Assembly: GCF_914767665.1 (NCBI RefSeq)
Contig: NC_059501.1
Location: 31,844,501 to 31,908,500, forward strand
Direction of reading: 5' to 3'
Length of the DNA stretch: 64,000 nt
Source: Harmonia axyridis
Lineage: Eukaryota > Arthropoda > Insecta > Coleoptera > Coccinellidae
Below the pieces are notes generated by a model. The model saw only the letters and a list, made by a program, of their open reading frames with translations. It was not told where the DNA came from and made no database searches. Numbering within the stretch: position 1 is the first letter of the stretch; every line of letters begins with the position of its first letter. Of this stretch, positions 1 to 9,956 are shown piece after piece. A program made the position numbers and the translations under genes.

Positions 1-262
1 TCTGAATTGTCATTTTACATACAAATGCAACTTTCGATACTGAAAAAAAAACACAAAACTAGACCACGGTAGTCAAGTTTCTAGGTACTCCTTTTAGTAG
101 TTGTTGTGTTTACAGACGGACAGAATCGAATTTGAGGACGTATTCGTCACCAGCGAACCTAACCTTATCTTTGGAGATCATTCCCGACTTAAAATTTGAA
201 AAATACACACATTATGTCAAAATGATAAAAATAGTAAGAAAAACGGTGAAATTTGCAGTATA

Positions 263-980
263 TACAGGGTGTTCCTAAATTGAACGTACAAACGAAAAGG
301 GGAAATTCCTTAAGTGAGTTTAAGAAAAAAAAGTCCCATAAACATGGGGTCGCAAACGTTTCGTTTTCGAGATACAGAGTGTTGAAGTTTGAATTTTTTT
401 CAAGTTTTTTTCTCATAGTATCTACACTTCACAAGATATTTAACTGAAATTTGGCATAGATATTACATTTGAGAGTTCTCACCACGTGACATGGCAATTT
501 CGATAGAAGATCTACAGGGTGATATTTTTTCTGGAACACTGCCACCTGTTCTTCTGCAGAACTTTTTTTTGGTGAGCAACTGTTAATTTGAAAAAATGTA
601 AAAAGAAGCTTTGTTCTTATACTAAACTTTTCGGTCTCTTGCAGTTTTGTCGTATCTACCAACGATTTCGAGAAAGAAAATTTTGAACGATTCTCTCGAA
701 ATCCTCGTGAAAATCCAAATTATGATGGGAAGGCCACTTTGTAAGTTGTGGTGAATGAATTTATTGTCAGTTTTTATGGAAATTTTCCTGATCTGTAGCG
801 ATGATTCATAAAGATTCGATAAACTCGTATAATCAACACAAAAAATGTATTACAACAAGAAACACTCTGTATCCCGAAAACGAAACGTTTGCGACCCCAT
901 GTTTATGGGACTTTTTTTCTTAAACTCACTTAAGGAATCTCCCCTTTTCGTTTGTACGTTCAATTTAGGAACACCCTGTA
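263..980. mobile_element. Foldback (long-TIR) element, about 718 bp
   Basis: The two ends are inverted copies of each other over roughly 125 bp. The left arm (263 to about 395) begins TACAGGGTGTTCCTAAATTG, and the right arm (about 860-980) ends with its complement, CAATTTAGGAACACCCTGTA. Within the arms the blocks around CATGGGGTCGCAAACG and TTAAGTGAGTTTAAG match almost perfectly. The interior (about 400-855) is AT-rich with no recognisable coding. This is a non-autonomous foldback or MITE-like element; the class is not certain. Confidence 0.75.
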
Positions 981-2738
981 TATATATATGTGCATATTTT
1001 AATTTTAATGGAATAGGTTTCCTTGTGTGAATTTAAAGATTATGTTATTGCAGTTTTCATTCGATATGAATATGAATCATGGTCATAACATTTAACCTAC
1101 TCAAGTTCATATGACAAAAAATTGGCATCCGAACTTAAAAATTCCGGGTTTCCACGACATGAGTCAAAGTGTCATTCTTATGTATGGACAATCCTGTTTT
1201 CCTGGTATCGGTGACAATTGTGAAGTTGTCGTATCTCAGAATGAAAAGGTTGGTAAACAGTCGTCGAAATTTCAAATATGTATAAATAGATCGTCCCTCT
1301 CGTAAATATCCACAAGGATATTTCAGGAATACTCTGGAAGAATTATCTCGAACATGGAAATATTTCGCGATTTTGTTGTTGACTTTGAATATGTGATAAG
1401 ATCAATGTTTTCCTCTGGCAATATCGAAAAATAAACCAAATATTCGATGATTATATAATAATATTATATTCAACTAGAAATGGAATTTACTGAAAATTTT
1501 CGATGTATCTATAACAATATATAACTCTCTCTACAGCTTCCGAAATTGACTAAAAACAAAATAATATACTCTTTACCTTGTAATAATAATAATAATAATA
1601 ATATATTTTTATTTAATATTTTCAATGAATGCTGTGTGTTCTAAAATAACGAGTTTGAATCTCGCCGCAATATTTCTATTAAGATTTGTCTGTATTGATA
1701 TTTATTATATGATTTTTTCCATGAATATTTAGATGTTTTGCAATGAAAAAATAAAGTATATTGTGGAACGCTCCGTTTTTTATTTCCTGGAACTGATTTG
1801 AAAAATCTCATAATAAAGCCCTTGTGTGTTCACATTCTTCATACCAATGGACATTCTTACTGTCATTTATTTTTTTTGATGGTATTCAAATTGATTGTGT
1901 ATCATCAGAATAAATATTTTATAGAACTTTTTTTCATGAAAAAATGCATTTTGGTGAGAATAAGCTATACATATTTGTATGTACATCAAGATACCAAATG
2001 ATCAAAAAAAAAAAATGGATAGCAAGGTTTAAGAAGAATGAAGAAAACTACCTATATAGGCATTTCGAAGATGATTGTCAATACAATATTTCCTATAAAG
2101 TGCTCAACTGGCTAGTTTCAGAGTTACGAATTATAAGAAAGCCATTTCGAATTCGACTTAATAGTTATAATTAGTTTTTTTTCAAATATTTTATACCATA
2201 TTCATTATTTCATTCCCAATTCTTCAAAAGTTCAGACTTCGTAGAGTTTGAATGAACTCATCTATCAAAGTAGGTATATTTTTGTCAGATAGAAATAATT
2301 CCTAGAACAATATTATTTGAATAAATTAACTGTTATTACTACTGTGAAATAAGTGGATATTTCTTTCATATTAGTATACCATTCATGAGAGAAAACCATT
2401 CGTGAGAGAAAACCACGAAAAACTGACATCTTCATAGTTTTGATAAGTTTATAAATGTTACAATCCCATGTAATGGTTTTTCATAACTCTCAAACTATTG
2501 AAAGCAGAAATTTCTATTAAGTACCATCCAACTATCTTCTTTTGAATTTCTAGGCATGTTTCACTTCGATTTTTTTTGTATGATTCTCTCTTGATCTACC
2601 ATTCTACCATATTAGCCTTGGTCATACCTAGATGTTTTTAAGTTTAAGTTTACGAAAATTTAAATCCTTAGAAGTCGACATGTTTAGGGCCACGCTCCAT
2701 AGAACGTTTTTTTTTGTGAGCCAACATCACGTCTTACA
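981..2738. other. No gene recognised
   Basis: AT-rich sequence with short open frames only. It contains an AAT microsatellite (1582-1603) and a short B-box-like word (1651-1676). I see no splice-flanked coding stretch on either strand. Confidence 0.5.
1582..1603. repeat. (AAT)n microsatellite
   Basis: About seven AAT units followed by ATATATTTTTATTTAAT. Similar AAT runs at 45885 and 61725 sit at or near LINE 3' ends, so this could be a retroposon tail. Confidence 0.7.
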
Positions 2739-3240
2739 TTGTATCTGAAGTGAAATAACTCTCTGAAGAAATAACCTATAACCTTGAAATTTTTATGAAA
2801 GGTTAAGATCTCGATCTCGATCGAGTTCGTTGATGTGCAAAATTCGATTAGGAGTTTCGTGAATATGACCTTTTAAAATCTTGTTTTCCTGATAATTTCG
2901 AAACTACGATTTCGTTCCAGATACAATTCTGCGATTCAATGTAAAAAACTTGCCTCACGCGAAATTTCATGTTGATTGCGTTACCACAACTAGAGAAATT
3001 CGAAAAAGAATGTCAAAAAAACTAAATTTTCAGAGATTACAAATCAAATTGAGATTTTGCCGATAGATAGAGAATAACAGTTTCAAGCTAGATAAAAAAT
3101 TTCTTGTGAATCGCATCAGGTACTTACAAAATTCAGAAATATTGAAAAAAAAATGAGGAAAGCACTGACGTGTCATGAATGCGACAATTGCGCCCTAGGA
3201 GATCACAGAACTATATATATATACGTATATTTCTAGTCTT
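2739..3240. repeat. Interspersed repeat family D, copy 1
   Basis: This shares ordered blocks with 46250-46640 and 53130-53440: a block around AACCTATAACCTTGAAATTT, then GATCTCGA, then TTGTTTTCCTGATAATTTCG, then TTTCATGTTGATTGCG followed by CTAGAGAAATTCGAAAAA. The copies are strongly diverged. The far end (3166-3206) carries the separate 'catgaatgcgacaattgcgc' word found at several other places in the window. Confidence 0.5.
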
Positions 3241-3533
3241 CAAGAGTGCAATTGGCCGCCCAAAAATGATCGAGCGTTCAACTTCACGTAAGAGTTTCTC
3301 TCGAAAATTACATAAACATTAAATTTACCAAGATTCATTGCCCACTTAGCCACTTAAAATGTGACTATCAAATTACAACATTTATTCCAGAGATAATACA
3401 TAGGTTTGAAATGAAAAACTTCAATGAAAATTTCACCAAGTACCCTTAGCAGATTTGAAGTATGTAATAGATTTTCAAATGAAAGTTTGATAGATAATTT
3501 CTGTTTATGTCAAATTTGAAAATTTTGTTACAT

Positions 3534-3958
3534 ACATGGTGTCAGTGAATATCTGCGACAAACTTCAGAGGGGTGATTCTACATGAAAAGATAATGACAT
3601 ATAACTTTAGTTCGCAAATGATTCCGAGATAAGGGGTATTGGAGTATATTTATTGTTATTAATTTTTCGAATGAAAAAAATGGTACGCCACTGGAATATT
3701 TCAAAGTAAAAATCAAGATGTTTTTTTGTATGAAAACGGCGCTTAACACGAAAAAAGGCATTATAGATTTTTTGTCACAACTTGAACAAGGAAGTCAAAA
3801 ATGATTTTTATTTTCAAATATTCCAGTGGCGTACCTTTTTTTCTTTCAAAAAAATTGAAATAATAAATAAACTTCAACACCTCTTATCTCGGAATATGAA
3901 GAACTTGCGAACTAAAGTTTGTCGCACATATGCACTTACCTACTTACACCCTGTATCT
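3534..3958. mobile_element. Foldback element, about 425 bp
   Basis: The left arm (3534 to about 3720) and right arm (about 3795-3958) are inverted copies. Both contain TGCGACAAACTT-type sequence, CTTTAGTTCGCAA, TTCCGAGATAAG and GGTACGCCACTGGAATATTT. The right terminus is ACACCCTGTAT and the left is ATACATGGTGT, one base from the same motif. There is no coding capacity; the arms dominate the element. Confidence 0.75.
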
Positions 3959-4269
3959 AACAAAAATAATAAGGAATGATGCATCATAAAAAAAACATTT
4001 TCACATTCTATAAATTCAGTTTATGAATTGCTATATAAGTTAGGACTACATGTAATGAACTTTCATGAAGTTCTTATTTTTAAAACTTTGACAAATTTGG
4101 AAAGGCCGATGTTGGATCCAACAGACTATGAAACTGTTGATTCAGTTATTGAATTTGTCGAATTATGTTTAATAAATTATCACTTTATTGAGTTGGCTAC
4201 AATTGAAATTGAAAAATTTAAGGTGTACAGCTTCTTTTTCGATTTGATGAGTGAAAAGTGAATACTTAC

Positions 4270-4337
4270 TCCTCGGATCTTTGTGACATGTTGTCTTTAT
4301 CCTTATGAGCTTGTCCACTACTGCAAGAGTTTCCCAT
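4270..4337 (-). CDS. Candidate first coding exon, MGNSCSS-type N-terminus
   Basis: On the minus strand an ATG at 4337 opens a 22-codon frame starting M-G-N-S-C-S-S-G and rich in Lys, Asp, Ser and Gln. After GAG-GA it reaches a perfect GTAAGT donor (4269-4264), so the exon would end in phase 2. Gly2 with Asn3 and Ser6 fits an N-myristoylation signal, and Cys5 is a possible palmitoylation site, so a membrane-anchored cytosolic protein is suggested. I do not recognise the protein, and I found no convincing second exon between 1 and 4263; it may be short or lie beyond the left edge. Against it: only 68 nt are available. In favour: codon quality, the start context A-A-A-ATG-G, the donor, and a GC-richer, CRE-containing region just upstream. 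Confidence 0.45.
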
Positions 4338-4599
4338 TTTGAAGGTTTTTAAATCACCACCGTTATTACTTATGCCCCAATCTCATCTTATTCGCTAATC
4401 CCCGTAGAATTTCTATAAATCTTTATGATGCCTTCTTGTTATAAGTTCCTTTGATGATTCTTCTTGGACTTGCATTATCATTCTCTTTATGTTTTCCATC
4501 ATAGAAACCCATGAAGAATATACATCTATTGGAAAATCTCACTATCTACACGCGCGAAAAGATAAACTAATCACTAAAGCACTACGAGGTTTTGTTTAA

Positions 4600-4830
4600 T
4601 TATTGAAATTAACAGTTTCCAATGTACATGAAGAGAAGAGCGGATTGATATCTGTCAGAGTGCCATGGGCTTGACATACGTTTTTTCCATTAAATAGAAA
4701 TGGGAAATATAATCAATGCTGGCCAAGGTATCAAGCAAGCGCGTGCTATAGTGACGTCAAACTCGGTTCCCGACTATTTACAGTATAAGCGACGCTAGCG
4801 ACGCAGGACGTCGGTAGGATCTGAGTCGTA
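4600..4830 (-). promoter_or_regulatory. Possible promoter/5' region of the 4337 gene
   Basis: This block is clearly richer in GC and CpG than its surroundings (around CGACGCTAGCGACGCAGG) and contains a palindromic cAMP-response element core, TGACGTCA, at 4752-4759. It lies 0.3-0.5 kb upstream of the candidate minus-strand start codon at 4337. No clear TATA box was seen. Assignment as a promoter is inference from composition and position. Confidence 0.3.
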
Positions 4831-4990
4831 GGAATCTATTCTGGGATATGCGAATCCTTTCCGATTGATTCACGAAGACCGTATTCTTCAAAGATGGCGC
4901 CAATTCATTAAATTCAGCATATTTTACATTTCTTCAAAAATTTCTCTTGGAACGTGAAGAAAAAAAATGAAAATATGACTTAAAAAAAAA

Positions 4991-5024
4991 AGAATATCCA
5001 TCGGCGGGATTCGAATCCGAACTC
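4991..5024 (-). repeat. tRNA B-box-like word (possible SINE remnant)
   Basis: On the minus strand GGATTCGAATCCCGCC resembles the B box / T arm of a tRNA (GGTTCGANTCC), followed by GATGGATATTC. The upstream 70 nt do not fold as a tRNA and no A box is evident. A closely similar word occurs at 32732-32764 and a weaker one at 1651-1676, suggesting a tRNA-derived SINE family. Confidence 0.35.
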
Positions 5025-5080
5025 AATTGTTTCGAAATCAGAATCAAAATTTCAAAAACTCCGAAACTAGATATTGTAAA

Positions 5081-6292
5081 GAGTGTCCCAACAATTCGAA
5101 TTTTATAGTCTTATAGTTAAGACTATAAGACTATAAATATATACTTATTCGAAATAATGAGATATTATACTTACTTCAGGGTACCTATTATAATATCCAA
5201 GAATAACTCTCCGATGTATTTGTGATTTACGATCTGTTAATATCTGGTTTCTCTACAACTATTTTTTTTCCTCTGATCTGTCCTACACGTTGTTGAATGT
5301 CTTGAAGGATCAATTTGTTATTACTATTAGAAATTATATTCAGGGCGTTATTGAAAAAGTACTGTTTCAAATTTTTCGCCATATCTTGGTTTCTGTTCGA
5401 GATATTCAACAAATTCTAAAACTTTTTTTCACTAATTTTTTTAGTTTATATGATACTCATAACAGATCATAGAAATTAATAATGTTTCAGAGATAAAGGC
5501 GAAAGTTCGTGTTTCTTGAATGGGACATCCTATATTTTTCAACGTTCTTTTTTAACCGCAGATTCGTCAAGAAGCATCCCGGTATCGGTTTTTCAAAAAT
5601 GTCATCCGTTACAAAGATATTGAGTTTTTCCAACCTCCTTATTTATAAATATTTTTCATTTATTTCTAGTTTAATTTATTTAGTGTCAATTCCATTATTG
5701 TAATTAATTATATTTAGGGTGTCAAATTTGATTAGATATAATTAGAGAATAATAATCGTTTTAGAGTATAAAGGGTAGTTGGTGTTTTTCAAATGGGACA
5801 CACTATATATGACTTGAATACAATTATACAATGGACTCAAAATGAATTAAATCTCGAAATAAATGAAAAATATTTATTGTTGTTTCATCAAAAAATTAAA
5901 TCGAAAAACTTTATATCTTCGAAACGTATGACATTTTTGAAAAACCGATAACGAGATGCTTTTCGAAAGATCTGCCGCTAAAAAATTGAAAAGTATAGGG
6001 CATCCCATTGAAAAACATCAACTTTCCCTTATATCACTAAAAGGGTAATTGATTTCTATGATCTGTTTTAGAATTTTTCGAATATCTCGAACAGAAACCA
6101 AGATAGAGCGAAATATTAGAAACCATCATTTTTCCGAATCACCCTGTAACTTAACATCGAATCAAGATATCAATGATCTGCTTTCTGATATCTTATTATT
6201 TCAAAAAAGAGATCGGAGGTTCTTGACGATTTTTTCTCTAAGTCTTATAGTTCTCGATATGCTTTCAGTGAGCATCGTATTTGGGACACTCT
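5081..6292. mobile_element. Foldback element family B, about 1.2 kb
   Basis: The ends are GAGTGTCCCAA (5081) and TTGGGACACTC (6282-6292). The two halves are inverted copies. The left has CGCCATATCTTGGTTTCTG (5380-5398) against AGAAACCAAGATAGAGCG on the right (about 6094-6111). The inner blocks 5560-5640 and 5930-6020 also pair through ATCGGTTTTTCAAAAATGTCAT. Partial copies occur at 24720-25265 and 63105-63235. There is no intact coding frame. A short internal palindrome built on TATAGTCTTATAGT lies at about 5105-5137. Confidence 0.75.
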
Positions 6293-9200
6293 GTACTAGG
6301 AAATATTGTATTGAAAGTATCATTGCAATAGGCTTTAAGATCGCGTTATAAAGTAACCCCCAACACTAATCAGTAATATAAAATAAATAATTAAATTTTG
6401 TTTTCATGTCAGCTAGAGGTCCAACGTCGTATAACAACCGATGGTTTTTTTTTCAATTTATTTTTGGATTCTCACACATTCCAAAACTCGAAACTTGAAT
6501 TCTCCTCTTGATCATTTTCAAAATTATTATTATTGACCATTTTCAAAGCAAAAAATAAATAATGAAAATAATAGACGAAAATTGAAGGTTTCAAAATTTC
6601 TTATAGGATAATTTAGTCAATCAATGCGAATAATGGGAATGAGAGGGAAGTATGTCATTGCCATGGCAACATTAAATGTTAATTATCTATTGAAGATGTC
6701 AGCTATTGATAGGGTTGTTATATTTGGCTAGGCTTTAATCAATATTGAGTGCATAACTGCCAATTTTACATTATCATTCATTACTCACCCTTTCATCTCA
6801 GACGATCTCGAGAGTTATGAAATACATTACAAGTTTACACTATTGTTTATATCCCCTTTTTATCTACTTATAAAGCAGAATAGTTCAAACTAAGAGATTA
6901 TTAGTACAGAAATTCAAAAAAAATTCAGAAAAAAAAGTGAGTAAACATTTAAATCTATCATATACAAAAAAAATTCTGAAAAATACGGAAACTTTTGAAA
7001 CAGTTTCAAAAGCTCTGAACTTCCTTAACTTTTGTGGTGCAGTTTATGTATTAATGTCTATGAAATTGAGTGAAATATCGTGTCACTGATATGTTCTCAT
7101 TTCCGCGCCCCTTATTTAATAGTTCATGTTGGGGACAAAATCTGCTTAGGAACTGAAAATGACATATATCAACATTCTCTGTTTATAACTTTTTGAATGT
7201 TGCAACTGAAAAATATGTTGCTAGGGTGTATAATAATTCGTTTACCGAGTCTTCATCTTCATTCCTCCTTCTTGACAAACGAACTCGTTTGCTATGCTAT
7301 ACTTCCTATATCTATGTTTATTACTCTGAGTATGTCACATTGCCACATAATTGTACTCTCAAGATTCGAACTTTGATTTGAGTCCAAAAGTTTGAAGCGC
7401 ACAAAAGATTTAGATTTCGCGGCAGTATTTCCTGATTGTTTTTAATAATATTCTTTGATTTTTTGCACTCAAAAGTCATGGTTCGTAGCTAGAAGAATGA
7501 ATATTATATATTGACCGGTTTCTGTATCAAAAATAGCTTCTATAGTGTCTGAGACTATAGATTCCATACATTTCGAAACCTATGAAAACTTCATGGTCGT
7601 TAAAACCTTTTCCTTATTGCATTATTCCAGAGATTGCAACAATTTTGCCCGCTTCAATTCATGTTACGCTACTGGAATTTTCAAAGATGCGTTGGTTTGT
7701 CGATTCGTCATGTGTGGTTGGTCACCGATGAAGCGCCAACGGATGCGCTTATTTAGAGAAAGAAACATATTTAATTTTCTGAAAGATTTTCAATAATTAT
7801 CGAGGCTTCAGGAAAGGTACGTACCTTGATTTAGATTTCAGCCATAGTAATGGCTGAAATTTAAATCTCAAATTAAACTAGTAAGTTTAATTTGAGATTT
7901 AGAATTTGATTTATCGGCGAGAATTGTGTCGAGATTCTCGTTAAGTGTTGACATGAACATTTGCATTCAACAAGTAAAAATCTCACCAGGACGAATTGAT
8001 TAATTTTGAAACAGTATTTTTTTTAGAGTCATTCATCTTGTGGAAACGTATTTCAAGTTTGGTAGAATTCTTTTTGTGTCAAATAATTTCAGCACAACTT
8101 CTTCTCAGGTTTATTTTATGACAAATGTAATCATTTCTTTATAATTTCTTAGTTAGAAATTCGAGAAGGAGTTGTGAATTCAGGTTTACATATTCTAATA
8201 TCGTTGTTCATTTTCCCAAACCACCATCAGTGGGATTGGAACAACAGAAACCTCCCTTGGAATTAAATAATAGCAATCTCCATTAGGATTGAAATATCTG
8301 AAAGAAGAACTTCCTTGAGATATAGAAGTTGGAATAGCACGTAGGTTGAACCGTTTTTACATCAACTTCGCTGAATGTGAATTGGAGTACTATAGATTCC
8401 TGCTATGGTCTGGTGTTAAGAAAATAATCTACAGAAGTACTCCATCCTAATATCACAGTTATTCATTAAAAAATTATGTAAGTTAAGTTTTTATTTCAAT
8501 ATTATTTGTTAAGAGTGGAAAGGATCGATCTTTGTATATTTTACTTTTATTAAATTTGTAAAAACCTGGGTAGGAGTTTTATTGCCAAATGAGCCAAACC
8601 ACCCCAAGAAAACAGTCTTAGAGTCTCATGGGCAATTGCAACGTTACACATTTATTATCAGAATATACCAAAAGCATATCAATAAGTTGGTAATGAAGCA
8701 GTGGCAACCGATGAGGAAAAAGAAAATATTTCTTTCAACAAGGTCGAAATGGGATTATGTATGAATGGGTGAAGGATCTGTTATAAATCACACTACGACG
8801 TGAATAATTTTTTATCTTTGTGTCTTAAGTTTTTTCGAATTGTAGAAAAATCCATTGGTTATTGTAATAATTACATAATTTTATTCATATAAATAATACT
8901 TTACATAACAATTCAACAACATCAAAAAAATTGTTTCTTGTAGGTACATTATATGACTAAATTTGAAGTTCGATATAAGAAACGGAGCATCGTTCATAAA
9001 GAACCATTCTCTTATTTACAAATTGGCGAAATTCTACACACTACATTATGATGAATACCGGAAAATACGAGTAAGACTGCTGAATCTTGAAATGTCGGGC
9101 ATTTCAGATTAGACCCAGTAATGCACGATGAAACAAGTGAAAATGCTGGAATGCCAATGAAGAATATAAGAAAGGCGAATTTAGCAACTTTATCCAACCA

Positions 9201-9764
9201 GCAGATAGTTTTCGTTCGAAATGAAATATTAATAATTTCCAAAAAGATTCTGAAGAAAATTAGGAAATATCGTTCATGTTATTAACAATTCTGTTATCAT
9301 TGAAATAAAAATAAAAACTTTCGGAGAATATGTCGCCTTTCAAATATATTCTATCAACATTCGTGTTTGCTCACAATATATCTAATTATTTAGATGTATT
9401 TAGAACTTACGTTGATAAAGATGAAAATGATTAATGATTTTGGTAAGATATCAATAAATATGTTATCATCTATCAGTACATTAGACTTTTCGTCTCATAT
9501 ATTCAATAGCTTCAGGATATAATACAATATCTACCGATTTTTTCTACATTCAAACGTCCTTAATTAAGAAACTGCAAGTTATTTAAAGTCTTTTTTTTTC
9601 ATTTACTAACTTCGTTCCAAACCAGATGATATTGTCGAAAACTGTTAATGGAAGTCAATTATTATAGTCCGGATTTGGCACAATCGAAATTCAATTTTTG
9701 CTCAAAAAATTTTTATCATCCCATGCAGATCGTAGACATAGAGCGGTTTGGAATAAGATCTGGA
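6293..9764. other. Region downstream of rhophilin; no gene established
   Basis: AT-rich sequence with short frames only. The part next to 9765 should hold the rhophilin 3' UTR, but no polyadenylation signal could be assigned with confidence. A cluster of hairpins lies at 7814-7900. Confidence 0.4.
7814..7900. repeat. Three consecutive palindromes
   Basis: AAGGTACGTACCTT (7814-7827) is a perfect palindrome. It is followed by a hairpin with arms ATTTCAGCCAT / ATGGCTGAAAT (about 7834-7861). Last is a perfect 17-bp inverted repeat, AAATCTCAAATTAAACT, with a 4-nt loop (7863-7900). The three lie back to back in 87 bp. Confidence 0.85.
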
Positions 9765-9956
9765 TCATCTCAGTATCACGTTATCATAGAAGTCCTTGCC
9801 TTCGCGCGATGAAGAATGACGCTTGAAAGGGTTCCAATGCAGTCTTTTACCATTGGAATTGTGTTGAGCCATCGAGCCAGAGGGACTGGACATACCGCTG
9901 GAAACACCAGAGCTACTGCTGTGTGTTGATAGGGAACCCTTGTTGGATTTGGATGG
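9765..9956 (-). CDS. Rhp: Rhophilin exon 9, C-terminal tail and stop
   Basis: Acceptor CTTTATTTTCAG; 63 codons then TGA (9767-9765). The tail is Ser-rich (THSSSGVSSGMSSPSGS), then basic and aromatic (KRLHWNPFKRHSSSRE), and ends D-F-Y-D-N-V-I-L-R. It contains no known domain. Confidence 0.88.
   Translation of the reverse strand, partial: PSKSNKGSLSTHSSSSGVSSGMSSPSGSMAQHNSNGKRLHWNPFKRHSSSREGKDFYDNVILR

Noticed and set aside
3978..4261. Plus-strand 94-codon open frame ending just before the MGNSCSS exon
   Set aside because: About this many frames of this length are expected by chance at this A+T content; no motif and no splice evidence.
4991..5024. tRNA gene
   Set aside because: Only a B-box/T-arm word is present; the preceding 70 nt cannot form the acceptor, D and anticodon arms.
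8207..8365. Minus-strand 50-codon frame containing FNPNGDCYYLIPREVSVVPI
   Set aside because: Protein-like to the eye, but there is an in-frame stop just upstream, no usable acceptor and no recognised family.
9012..9249. Minus-strand frame after a TTTTCTTCAG acceptor, with a hydrophobic segment resembling a channel TM4
   Set aside because: Its frame does not fit rhophilin's phase-0 donors, no other exon of such a protein was found, and it lies where the rhophilin 3' UTR is expected.
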